A stretch of 64,000 bases of DNA from Haloarcula rubra (lineage in GTDB: Archaea > Halobacteriota > Halobacteria > Halobacteriales > Haloarculaceae), in the NCBI RefSeq assembly GCF_019599465.1, contig NZ_RKLR01000010.1:1-64000 (forward strand), written 5' to 3'. Shown one piece after another: positions 35,027-43,645 of the stretch (within the stretch, counting starts at the first letter, position 1; each line of letters begins with the position of its first letter). The notes beneath the pieces were generated by a model, which was given only the letters and a program-made list of their open reading frames with translations, made no database searches and was not told the DNA's origin. The position numbers were made by a program, and so were the translations under genes.

Positions 35027-35842
35027 TCACTCGGCGATGATACCTTGCCAGTAGTCGTAGTTCTCCATCGCGTGGACCAGCGGCTTCTCCGTCTGGTTCT
35101 CGATTTCGATGGTGTAGTGACCGTCGTAGCCGGCCGACTCTAACGCCTCGTAAACACCAGCGAAGTCGAGGACCCCCTCGCCCAAATCGGTGAACGAGCG
35201 GAAGTAGTTGATGACGTTATCGAGGTGGAAGTCCCCCTCAGTGAGGCTGTCCCGGACATCGGCGAACCCGGTCGGCGGCGCCACGTCCTTGAGGTGAACG
35301 TAGGCGATGTCGTCGGCGAACCGCTCGACGCCGTCGGTCACGTCACCGTCGGGGAAGTGCTCTCCGTAGGGGTAGTAATGCGCAGTGTCCCAGAGTAGTT
35401 CGAGATCGTCGACGGCGTCGAGCAATCGGCGTGTCTCGGCCGCGCTCTCGACGTGGGTCGCACCGTGGTGGTGGACCAGCGGCGTCACGTCCGCGTCAGT
35501 CGCCGCCCCGGCGAGTCGGGTGAACCACTGCTGGACCGTCTCGTCGTCCTGTCGCCCTCGTTGGGGCGGCAGGAAGCCGACGAACTCGGCGCCGAGGTCG
35601 GCGAGCATCGGCAGGTCGTCGGCGACCCGGCCAACGGCCGCCTCGTCTTCGAGCCACTCGCTCATAACACAGTAGAGGTCGAGGTCGTTCTCCGCGAGTA
35701 GCCGTTCGACGGTGTCGGGACCAGTCTTCCGAATCTTCTCGAGTCCTATCTCGGCGCCGTCGTACCGGCAGGCCGCGATGTCACGGAGTCCACGGTCGAT
35801 ATCCGCCGCATCGTACATCATGGTCGTGTATCCTACGCCCAT
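35027..35842 (-). CDS. Sugar phosphate isomerase/epimerase family TIM barrel, IolE-like (copy 1)
   Basis: 271 residues (AP-endonuclease 2-type xylose isomerase-like barrel). Metal and substrate residues lie in ACRYDGAEIGLEK, THVESAAE, WDTAHYYPYGE, FADDIAYVHLKDVAPP (His and Asp ligands) and the closing YTIEIENQTEK. The part LDNVINYFRSFTDLGEG, then VLDFAGVYEALESAGYDG, follows the layout of inosose dehydratase IolE (FT.lG.G.vDF..v...L...GY.G). IolE removes water from 2-keto-myo-inositol. A paralogue with clear similarity lies at 36789, across the aldo/keto reductase gene. The ATG at 35842 (MGVGYTTMMYD) matches the paralogue start; a CAAATAGG-like box lies near -27. Epimerase activity (IolO type) is the alternative. 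Confidence 0.85.
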   Translation of the reverse strand: MGVGYTTMMYDAADIDRGLRDIAACRYDGAEIGLEKIRKTGPDTVERLLAENDLDLYCVMSEWLEDEAAVGRVADDLPMLADLGAEFVGFLPPQRGRQDDETVQQWFTRLAGAATDADVTPLVHHHGATHVESAAETRRLLDAVDDLELLWDTAHYYPYGEHFPDGDVTDGVERFADDIAYVHLKDVAPPTGFADVRDSLTEGDFHLDNVINYFRSFTDLGEGVLDFAGVYEALESAGYDGHYTIEIENQTEKPLVHAMENYDYWQGIIAE

Positions 35843-35896
35843 ACACCAGTTGGGTGCGTGTGGCGACAAATAGGTTCGGGTGGCCCCGAGGACAAC

Positions 35897-36751
35897 CTAC
35901 CAACGCATCCAGTCCGGGTCCTCACAGCGGTGGGTCCGCTCGATGGCGTCGATACTGTCGATGTCCTCGTCGTCAAGGTCCACAGAGAGCGCCTCGAAGT
36001 TGTCCCGAAGGTGATCGACCGAACTCGTCCGGGGGATAGCGGCCACACCGTCCTTCGAGAGTAGCCACGCGAGGCTCACGACTGCCTCGGAGACGCCGTG
36101 CTTCTCGGCGACCACCGAGATGGCGTCCACGTCGAAGACTGCACCCTGTGCCAGCGGCGAGTATGCGACCAACTGCGTGTCGGTGTTGGCGAGGAACGCT
36201 CGGAGTTCGTCCTGCTGGAGCAGTGGGTGCATCTCCACCTGTAGGGCATCGATGTGAACGTCAACGAGGTCCCACGCGAGTTCCATGTCAGCTATCGTGT
36301 AGTTGCTCACGCCGAGGTGGTCGACGACGCCGTCTTCGACGTACTCTTCGAGAATCGGCAGGACGGTCTCGATGTCGTCCTGGCTCCGAGGCCAGTGGTG
36401 ATACAGCAGGTCTACGCGGTCGAGTCCTAACCGCTCGAAACTCTCCTGGACGGCTCGGTGGACGTAGGACTCGCTCTTCTCGGGTTCCTCGAAGTGCGCG
36501 ACTTTCGTGGCCACGAAGAGGTCGTCCCTGTCGACGCCGCTATCTGCGATGGCCTCGCCGACCTCTCGCTCGTTCTCGTAGAGTCGCGCCGTGTCGAGAT
36601 GGCGGTAGCCGACGTCGAGTGCCGCCGCGATGGTCTCAGTTCCTGATTCATCCGTGAGTGAGTACGTTCCGAGGCCTAGCTGCGTTTGCTGGTCGAACAC
36701 GTCCGACAGTTCACAGGCAGGGATTAAATCTGTGACGGAGAAGGCAGTCAC
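35897..36751 (-). CDS. Aldo/keto reductase
   Basis: 284 residues, (alpha/beta)8 barrel using NAD(P)H. The catalytic tetrad is visible: Asp and Tyr in HLDTARLYENEREVGEAI (near 52 and 57), Lys in VATKVAHF (near 82) and His in LLYHHWP (near 118). NADPH-binding elements are YSPLAQGAVF and IPRTSSVDHLRDNFEALS. The enzyme would interconvert a ketone/aldehyde and alcohol, plausibly a keto-sugar or keto-cyclitol here because it is placed between the two IolE-like genes, all three on the same strand with short gaps (37-54 nt) suggesting an operon. Confidence 0.92.
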   Translation of the reverse strand: MTAFSVTDLIPACELSDVFDQQTQLGLGTYSLTDESGTETIAAALDVGYRHLDTARLYENEREVGEAIADSGVDRDDLFVATKVAHFEEPEKSESYVHRAVQESFERLGLDRVDLLYHHWPRSQDDIETVLPILEEYVEDGVVDHLGVSNYTIADMELAWDLVDVHIDALQVEMHPLLQQDELRAFLANTDTQLVAYSPLAQGAVFDVDAISVVAEKHGVSEAVVSLAWLLSKDGVAAIPRTSSVDHLRDNFEALSVDLDDEDIDSIDAIERTHRCEDPDWMRW

Positions 36752-36788
36752 CCGGTCGGGATTAGACGCAGAGGTGGCTAGGAGACCG

Positions 36789-37595
36789 TCAGCGGTCCGT
36801 GACCGACCGAAGGTGGTCCATGTTCTCTTTGGCGTGGACCAGCGGGTGGTTACGCTCGTTCTCTATCTCGATGGTCAGGTACCCGTCGTAGTCGACGTCG
36901 TCGAGGGTCGCCACGGCCTCGCCGAAGTCGATGACGCCGCGACCGAGGTCGGTGAACGCCCAGACGCAGTTGATGATGCTGTCGTAGTCCTTCTTCCCCT
37001 CGGTGAGATTCTGGATGTGATACTCGAATTCGGCTGGCGGGTCGATATCCTTCAGATGGACGTACGCGATGTCGTCGGCGAACCGCTCGATGCCCTCGCC
37101 GACCGACTCGCCGTATGGGTAGTAGTGTGCCGTATCGAATAGGAGCTCCAGATTGTCAGGCCCTTCGTCTAACCAGTAGCGTATCTCCTCGGGTTGTTCG
37201 ACGTGCGCCCCGAAGTGGTGGTGGACGACGGGAGTGACGCCAGCTTCGGCCGCTGCTTCGCAGATGTCCTCCAGCCACTCGGCGAACGTCTCGTCGTCGA
37301 CAACCCCTCGGGGCGGCGGCAGGATGCCGAGGAACGTCGACCCGAGGTCGCCGGCGAGTGCCGCGCCGTCGACGGCGCGCTGCCGGTCTTCCTCGGTGTT
37401 CAGCCATCCCGCCATCACGCAAAACAGGTCTATGTCGTACTCGTCGAGGAGGGATCCGAGCGTATCGGCCCCCAGCGCCTCCACTTTCTCTAACCCGATT
37501 TCGACGCCGTCGTATCGGCAGGCCGCAAAATCGCTGATGCCCGTTGTTGCCACTGATTCGGAGTCGTACATGATAGTGGTGTATCCGACATTCAT
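36789..37595 (-). CDS. Sugar phosphate isomerase/epimerase family TIM barrel, IolE-like (copy 2)
   Basis: 268 residues, paralogous to copy 1. Shared signatures are MNVGYTTIMYD, ACRYDGVEIGLEKVE, PVVHHHFGAHVEQPEE, FDTAHYYPYGES, FADDIAYVHLKDIDPP and YLTIEIENERNHPLVHAKEN. The DYDSIINCVWAFTDLGRG segment, followed by VIDFGEAVATLDDVDYDG, again follows IolE. As first gene of the minus-strand trio it is preceded by a GAATTATG promoter-like box near 37620-37628, and a GTTCG-N7-CGAAC palindrome 82-98 nt upstream of the ATG. Two differing copies might act on two stereoisomers or on successive steps (dehydratase and epimerase). Confidence 0.85.
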   Translation of the reverse strand: MNVGYTTIMYDSESVATTGISDFAACRYDGVEIGLEKVEALGADTLGSLLDEYDIDLFCVMAGWLNTEEDRQRAVDGAALAGDLGSTFLGILPPPRGVVDDETFAEWLEDICEAAAEAGVTPVVHHHFGAHVEQPEEIRYWLDEGPDNLELLFDTAHYYPYGESVGEGIERFADDIAYVHLKDIDPPAEFEYHIQNLTEGKKDYDSIINCVWAFTDLGRGVIDFGEAVATLDDVDYDGYLTIEIENERNHPLVHAKENMDHLRSVTDR

Positions 37596-37676
37596 ACATA
37601 GAGGACAATTCATGCGACAGTCATAATTCTACCGCTGGAACGACGACGGCACCTCCAAGTGGAATCAAAAGTAATC

Positions 37677-37693
37677 GTTCGTGAGTTGCGAAC
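37677..37693. promoter_or_regulatory. Palindromic operator candidate GTTCG-N7-CGAAC
   Basis: Same half-sites and same 7-nt spacer as the palindrome beside the iclR promoter (16674-16690). It lies 82-98 nt before the ATG of the IolE-like copy 2. A one-mismatch version, GTTCG-N7-CAAAC, is at 37863-37879. Role as an IclR binding site is inferred. Confidence 0.5.
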
Positions 37694-38563
37694 GCTGTCC
37701 ATCATATTGGATAACATCCGTACCCGTGTTATACAGATGGGTTGGTCAATCTATGGCGAAGTCGGACCACCAGTGCGGTCATCTACTGCATAGAAACACT
37801 TGCATCCGGAACGTCGTTGGACCTAGCTGCCATCGAAAGGTGAATCGTATCTCGAGAGTTTCGTTCGTCTCGTACAAACGTGTTCATGGTATGTTTTCAC
37901 TTGACAGTCAGATAGGACTGCTGTTCCGACGGGTTGCTGTCGAGGGGTACCGAGCGACTTAGGACGCTCAACCTTCGTACGGAGAGATCCCGAGAACTCC
38001 GACTATCGGCCATGACACCCCACGCAAAGAACAGGGTTTCGCAATCCACAGCCACTCCCGTGGAGTAGGCTTTGTGGCTGGGTTCTCTTTGCATATGCGT
38101 CGTTAGCCAAGCAGTCGGCGACGATAGCCGAACTACCGTTCGGTCCACGCGAACCGGCGATACCTCTGGCACCACCGACACACTGGACACTCACCACGGT
38201 GGTCGTCGACCAGATCGGGGCCAGCCACCACCGCCCACCGTGGAGAGTGCGTTGCAGGTCTTCGAAATTGCTAAAGATGGCCACCATCAGCGCAGTCGGA
38301 TATGGTTAACCGAGATCGTGGAACCGTGGAAACGAGAGGACCAGTATCTACGGCGGAGAAAATGCCGGCGCTCACGACGCCGAGGAAATTTCCGTCGATA
38401 CCTTCGGCAGGGCCCAGCGAAAGTCCTCGATACGGGATTACATGTCGGTGGATGAAGAATGTGATAAGGGTTATACGTGATATTAAGACTTGGCCGGACA
38501 TGTAGGCTGAACCTCGTCCTGTCGACACGCGCATCGGTCGTGTGACCGTGGCCCACCACCAGC

Positions 38564-38573
38564 TTTTATATAT
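38564..38573 (+). promoter_or_regulatory. TATA box of ppsA
   Basis: TTTTATATAT, a near-ideal archaeal TATA box, 23-32 nt before the ATG at 38596. Confidence 0.7.
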
Positions 38574-38595
38574 CGATAGTCGGTATCGGTGGTAA

Positions 38596-40884
38596 ATGCC
38601 AGTAGCTTGGTTAAGTGCGGTTAGTACCAGCGACGTCGATAGCGCCGGTGGCAAAGGGGCCTCGCTCGGCGAGTTGCGTGATGCGGGCCTCCCAGTTCCC
38701 CCCGCGTTCGTCGTCACCGCCGACACGTACCGGACGTTCATCGAAGAGGCCGGAATCGCCGAAGATCTGTTCGAGGCCGTCGACGTCGACAGCGAGGATT
38801 CGGCAGCCCTCGCCGAAGCCGAACAGCGAGCCCGCGAACTCATCGTGGACACTAACATCCCCGAGCGGGTCGAGTCCTCTATTCTGGCCGCGTACGACGA
38901 CTTCGACGGAGACCCGTTCGTCGCCGTCCGTTCGTCGGCGACAGCAGAGGACTTACCCGACGCCTCTTTCGCCGGGCAACAGGAGACGTTCCTCAACGTC
39001 GACCGGGAAGACCTGCTGGATCGGATCAAGCGGTGCTGGGCGTCGCTGTTCACTCAGCGTGCGATTTACTACCGCAACGAGCAGGGGTTCGCCCACGAGG
39101 ACGTTGACATAGCCGTCGTCGTCCAGCGGATGGTCGACGCCGAGAAGTCCGGCGTCATGTTCACTCGCCACCCCTCCACGGGTGACCCTGAGATTACCGT
39201 CGAAGCCGCTTGGGGTCTCGGCGAAGCCGTCGTCTCCGGTGCCGTCTCACCCGACAACTACACCTACGACCGAAAGGCTGAGTCCGTCGAGACGGTCACC
39301 GTCGCAACGAAGAAGACCAAGCACGTTCGGGACGACGAGACAGGCGAGACTGTGGAGCGAACGGTCGCCGACGACCGGCAGGACGAACGCGTACTCGACG
39401 AGGGAGAACTGGCAGAGCTACACTCGCTCGGGGAACTGATCGAAGACCACTACGAGCAACCACAGGACGTGGAGTGGGCTATCACTGAGGGGAACGTCTA
39501 TCTTCTCCAGTCCCGCCCGATAACCACCATCGACGACAACGTCGACGAGTCCCGCAACGGCCACGGTAATACTGTCGACGACGCATCGGACGACAGCGAC
39601 GTTCTCGTCGACGGACTCGGCGCGAGTCCCGGGACAGTGACCGGAACAGCCCGCATCGTCGGAACGCTCGACCAACTCGACAAGGTCAATCAAGGCGACA
39701 TCATCGTCACGGAGATGACGACGCCCGACATGGTCCCAGCGATGAAACGCGCCGGCGCACTCGTCACCGACGAAGGTGGGATGACCAGTCACGCGGCGAT
39801 CGTCTCGCGTGAACTCGGCGTCCCGGCCGTCATCGGGTCGGAGACGGCAACCTCGACACTCACCGACGACCAGATAGTCTCGGTCGACGGCGACCGTGGC
39901 GTGGTCGTCGACGGCCACCGAGAGCCATCGACAGACGACGGATCCGAGGCCCAATCGAGCGCCGTCACTGACCAATCGGGCGGAGGTAACAAACCGATGA
40001 CGGCGACGGATATCAAAGTAAACGTCTCGATTCCGGAGGCCGCCGAGCGCGCGGCCGCGACGGGCGCAGACGGTGTCGGCTTGCTCCGCATGGAACACAT
40101 GGTCCTCTCGACGAACAAGACGCCTCAGCAGTACGTCGCTGACCACGGCGAGGAGGCGTTCGTGAACACGCTCACGGACTCCATGCGAACCGTCGCAGAG
40201 GCGTTTTACCCCCGGCCGGTCCGCGTGCGGACGCTCGACGCACCCTCCGACGAGTTCCGGCAACTGGAAGGCGGCGAGGACGAACCGAGCGAGCACAATC
40301 CAATGCTGGGGTATCGCGGCATCCGTCGGTCTCTGGACGACCCTGAAACGTTCAAACTTCAGTTGCGAGCTTTCCGGAAACTGTACGAGATGGGCTACGA
40401 TAGCCTCGAACTGATGCTCCCGTTGGTCAACGACGCCGAAGACGTCCACCGAGCGAAGTCGTTGATGCGAGAGGCCGGCATCGACCCGGCGAAACGCGAT
40501 TGGGGCGTGATGGTCGAGACGCCCGCGAGTGCGCTGTGCATCGAGGACCTCTGTGAGACGGGGCTAGACTTCGTCTCGTTCGGCACGAACGACCTCACGC
40601 AGTACACGCTAGCTGTCGACCGGAACAACGGTACGGTCGCGGACCGCTACGACGAACTCCATCCGGCCGTGATGCGGTTGCTCCACGACGTCATCGAGAC
40701 GTGCCGCGAGTACGATGTCGCGACGAGTATCTGTGGCCAGGCGGCGTCGAAGCCTCGCATGATTCAGGAACTGGTCGATACGGGTATCACATCCATCAGC
40801 GTCAACGTCGACGCCGTCCAAAACGCCCAGAAGGAAGCTAAACGCGTCGAACAACGGCTCATTCTCGAATCGGTTCGAGACTGA
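38596..40884 (+). CDS. ppsA: Phosphoenolpyruvate synthase
   Basis: 762 residues, full length. It converts pyruvate, ATP and water to PEP, AMP and phosphate and feeds gluconeogenesis. Domain order: ATP-grasp nucleotide-binding domain (GGKGASLGEL near 19; VRSSATAEDLPDASFAGQQE near 116-135; EAAWGLGEAVVSG), linker, phospho-histidine domain with DEGGMTSHAAIVSRELGVPA (catalytic His near 400), a Ser/Asp-rich bridge near 430-470, then the PEP/pyruvate barrel (DGVGLLRMEHMVL, GVMVETPASALCIEDL, FGTNDLTQYTLAVDRNN, SICGQAASKPRM with the catalytic Cys). Its place next to a sugar/cyclitol island that would release pyruvate or acetyl-CoA suggests it recovers carbon for hexose synthesis. Confidence 0.95.
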   Translation: MPVAWLSAVSTSDVDSAGGKGASLGELRDAGLPVPPAFVVTADTYRTFIEEAGIAEDLFEAVDVDSEDSAALAEAEQRARELIVDTNIPERVESSILAAYDDFDGDPFVAVRSSATAEDLPDASFAGQQETFLNVDREDLLDRIKRCWASLFTQRAIYYRNEQGFAHEDVDIAVVVQRMVDAEKSGVMFTRHPSTGDPEITVEAAWGLGEAVVSGAVSPDNYTYDRKAESVETVTVATKKTKHVRDDETGETVERTVADDRQDERVLDEGELAELHSLGELIEDHYEQPQDVEWAITEGNVYLLQSRPITTIDDNVDESRNGHGNTVDDASDDSDVLVDGLGASPGTVTGTARIVGTLDQLDKVNQGDIIVTEMTTPDMVPAMKRAGALVTDEGGMTSHAAIVSRELGVPAVIGSETATSTLTDDQIVSVDGDRGVVVDGHREPSTDDGSEAQSSAVTDQSGGGNKPMTATDIKVNVSIPEAAERAAATGADGVGLLRMEHMVLSTNKTPQQYVADHGEEAFVNTLTDSMRTVAEAFYPRPVRVRTLDAPSDEFRQLEGGEDEPSEHNPMLGYRGIRRSLDDPETFKLQLRAFRKLYEMGYDSLELMLPLVNDAEDVHRAKSLMREAGIDPAKRDWGVMVETPASALCIEDLCETGLDFVSFGTNDLTQYTLAVDRNNGTVADRYDELHPAVMRLLHDVIETCREYDVATSICGQAASKPRMIQELVDTGITSISVNVDAVQNAQKEAKRVEQRLILESVRD

Positions 40885-41344
40885 GGCGGTTCAGTCGGCT
40901 CGACGATCGGACGAGAAGGTTCTGTTCGGATAAAAGCGGTACTTCAGATAATAAATTCCGTCTGGAATTGTTTTATTGTGGTTCGAACTCTTCTGAATAT
41001 CGGTTTCACCAGTCGTATTTATATCCACACAAATCAAGAAGTCGAAAGACCGTTAAACAAATAAAGAGAGGATATCTATAGATAGATAGCCACTACAACA
41101 TCCAGAATATTTACATTAACCGTTTTTGTTTCCACATCTCACAAATAAGAGAGTGGATTTGACATATCGAGGTAGTTTGGACGCTAAAGAACAGTATTGG
41201 GGTGTTTTTGCGCTTTTCTGCCCACAACTACAGTGAAGACCCACTCACAGCTGGGGCTCGCGCACCGATCAACAGCCAACACTCTATCCCGGTAGCCATG
41301 TGACGACACTACACAGTTGGTTTTGGTGACGCGCTCGGCTTAGT
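40885..41344. other. AT-rich intergenic stretch
   Basis: 460 nt between ppsA and the convergent antiporter gene. It is clearly richer in A/T than its neighbours (notably 40960-41160), with several TATA-like runs and a GATAGATAG tandem near 41080. No gene, repeat array or origin-type box recognised. Confidence 0.5.
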
Positions 41345-43213
41345 TCACTGGGTGCAGTACTCGATTGCGTCGCGAACTGCGCCCTTCTGCCCAATAAACG
41401 TGATGTGGTCGCCGTCGTATAAGACATCATCAGCGTGTGGAACCCGGCTTTCACCGTCTCGATTGATGAGTGCGATGTAACAATCGTCTGGGAGTTCGTG
41501 CCCGATATCGGCGACGGTCTTCCCAGCAATCCCCTCACCGGTCAGTTCAATCTCCTGAACGTCCCCAATTCGGTCCATCTCTGTCATCCAGTGAGCAATT
41601 CCAGGCCGCTCGATGAAGTTGTCCATCGACCACGCCACCGACATACCAGTGGGCACTGCCTCGACGTCGAGGTCTTCGAACGCGTCAACGTTGGCTGGTT
41701 GGTTCACCCGGGCGATGACTGTCTCGACGTCGAAACGATTCTTCGCTAGTTGAGCGACGAGGAGATTCACATCGTCGTTACCGGTCGCTGGAGCGATCAC
41801 TTTCGCCTTGTGCGCGCCGGCAGCCTCAAGTACATCGACGTCTGTCCCGTCGCCATGTCTCACTGTAAAGCCTGCTCTGCGAGCGTCCTCGACAACCTGG
41901 CTGTTATTGTCGATGACGACTACCTCTTCACCGCGGTCTTCGAGTCGTTCGGCGAGCGCCCGTCCGACCCGGCCACCACCGATTACCAGAACCCGCATGG
42001 GGATTACGTCCAGCGCCTCGGCTATATGTCGTGCGAATCCCCCTTGGAAGACGACTGTCGCCAGAATAACGAGGAACACGGTCCCGACGAGCGTGGATGC
42101 CGCCTCGGCATTTGTCGCCTGCAGGTCGAGCGCAAAGAGCGTGGCCACACTCGCTGGGATGATACCACGTGGGCCGATAGCGCCGATGAACAGTCGCTCC
42201 CGGAGGCTGAATCGACCACCTGTCGTACACAGTAATACGAGCGCGGGTCGGACGACGAGAGTAACTGCACCGACCACGAGCAACCCACCGAGTCCGAGCG
42301 CAAGCAAGTCGCGGACCGACAGGAGCGCTGCCAGAACGATAAAGACGAACGCCAGTACCAGCAGCGTGACGTCGCCTTTGAACTGCTCGATCTCTTCTCG
42401 GTACGGGATATCTGCATTGCCGAGGACGAATCCGCCAGTTGCGACAGCGGCGATCCCTGCCTCAGAGGCACCGACCTGTGCCGCGATCAACTCCGCGATG
42501 CCGTACGAGCCCAGAGCCGCGATAAGGACGATGAGTCGAGCGTTCTGTGGGGCGTTCTCTGCTGAAAGGTCCACGTGCCGCAGGACGTACCAGACCACAC
42601 CGGCGACGGTGACGCCGACCCCGATGCCAATGCCGAACCGGAGCGCGAACTCGGAGACAAGCGTGAGGATGCTGTGGTCTTCCAGGACGACGTATTCGAA
42701 CGTAACGATGGCTAGGATGGCCGCCGTGACGTCGTTGGCTACACCTTCGGTTTCGAGTGTTGTCGAAACGCGCTCGCGGACGGCGACGACATTCATGATG
42801 GGTGTGATAACTGTCGGACCTGTTGCAACCAGTAACGCGCTGATGAGAAACGCTATACCCCACGTCGTGCCGAGTGCATATCGAACGACCAGCGCCGTTC
42901 CGACCAGCGAGATGAGCGCACCTACGGTAACGAGTCGGATCGACTCGAACGGGGCCTGTCGAAGACGATCGATGTGCAGATGGAATGCGCCTTCGAAAAC
43001 GATGATCGCTACACTGAGGCCGACGATTGCTGGTAGGGCCTGCCCGAACGCCTGTGGGTTAATCACGCCTAGTCCCTCGGGACCGACAGCAACACCCGCG
43101 AGAATGAGGAACAACACGCTCGGGACAGCGAGCTTATCTGCGAGTACCTGAGCGGCCACACCGAGCCCCATGACGGTGACGACCAGAACGATCGTATCTG
43201 TCGCAGCAGTCAC
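41345..43213 (-). CDS. Cation:proton antiporter with TrkA-N and TrkA-C domains
   Basis: 622 residues. About twelve membrane helices fill residues 1-385 and form a CPA-type Na+(K+)/H+ exchanger: LAVPSVLFLILAGVAVGPEG, IVFEGAFHLHIDRLRQAPFE, ATGPTVITPIM, EGVANDVTAAILA (an ND pair in the transport core) and GAIGPRGIIPASVATLFAL. The soluble tail has TrkA-N (RVLVIGGGRVGRALAERLED near 395) and TrkA-C (VQEIELTGEGIAGKTVADIG), which would sense NAD(H) or nucleotides. In haloarchaea such proteins export Na+ and maintain K+ and pH balance. Monocistronic. Confidence 0.93.
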   Translation of the reverse strand: MTAATDTIVLVVTVMGLGVAAQVLADKLAVPSVLFLILAGVAVGPEGLGVINPQAFGQALPAIVGLSVAIIVFEGAFHLHIDRLRQAPFESIRLVTVGALISLVGTALVVRYALGTTWGIAFLISALLVATGPTVITPIMNVVAVRERVSTTLETEGVANDVTAAILAIVTFEYVVLEDHSILTLVSEFALRFGIGIGVGVTVAGVVWYVLRHVDLSAENAPQNARLIVLIAALGSYGIAELIAAQVGASEAGIAAVATGGFVLGNADIPYREEIEQFKGDVTLLVLAFVFIVLAALLSVRDLLALGLGGLLVVGAVTLVVRPALVLLCTTGGRFSLRERLFIGAIGPRGIIPASVATLFALDLQATNAEAASTLVGTVFLVILATVVFQGGFARHIAEALDVIPMRVLVIGGGRVGRALAERLEDRGEEVVVIDNNSQVVEDARRAGFTVRHGDGTDVDVLEAAGAHKAKVIAPATGNDDVNLLVAQLAKNRFDVETVIARVNQPANVDAFEDLDVEAVPTGMSVAWSMDNFIERPGIAHWMTEMDRIGDVQEIELTGEGIAGKTVADIGHELPDDCYIALINRDGESRVPHADDVLYDGDHITFIGQKGAVRDAIEYCTQ

Positions 43214-43645
43214 TGGGAGTCTCGTGTCTGTTTTTCTCTGCCGGGTACAATTCAGTTTCTACTTTTCACCCAGTTATACTGGAGAATTTTTTCATGACGG
43301 GGATTGAATATCCATACTGAGCGACTCACCAAAACACTGCATCACAGAGAGTTAGTGGCCGATTCGCGCGCTGTATGCAGCAATGCTTTTTCGAACTACT
43401 CAGTCGATGTCAGTAATCAGCACGGTGGATTTTACTGCCACTCTACGATGTACCAACTGCACAGTGAGTTTGCTTATTGCCTCCTCAGACCGGTATTAGC
43501 AGCGGGCCGCCACCAGTGTCACATCTGCGTGGTTGCTGTCGAGGCCACTGAAAATCACTGTCCAATCGGCCACGCGACAACGGTTTGATCGGTGTCTCAA
43601 TCGAAACTATCGTGGCTGACGTTCACAATCAACATATAGGACGAA
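43214..43645. other. Intergenic stretch with one copy of a recurring short motif
   Basis: 432 nt, no recognised gene. A GCGCGCTGTATGCAGCA segment at 43366-43382 is similar to segments at 44733-44759 and 48774-48800. The rest is AT-moderate with short frames only. Confidence 0.4.

Larger units (their letters stand above)
37596..38595. other. 1-kb intergenic region upstream of the IolE-like operon and ppsA
   Basis: No convincing gene. Short frames on both strands (for example 37897-38287 minus) lack recognisable domains and normal haloarchaeal acidic composition. It holds the operator-like palindrome at 37677-37693, a near copy at 37863-37879, and the ppsA promoter at 38564. The middle could be a degraded gene or mobile element, but no terminal repeats were seen. 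Confidence 0.45.

Noticed and set aside
37897-38455. Frames on both strands in the 1-kb gap before ppsA
   Set aside because: No domain similarity recognised and Cys/Trp/Arg-rich composition atypical of haloarchaeal proteins.
40885-41344. Replication origin in the AT-rich stretch
   Set aside because: No origin recognition boxes and no orc1/cdc6 gene nearby.
41808-43151. 447-codon plus-strand frame opposite the antiporter gene
   Set aside because: Ser/Thr/Arg/Pro-rich antisense shadow of a conserved membrane protein.
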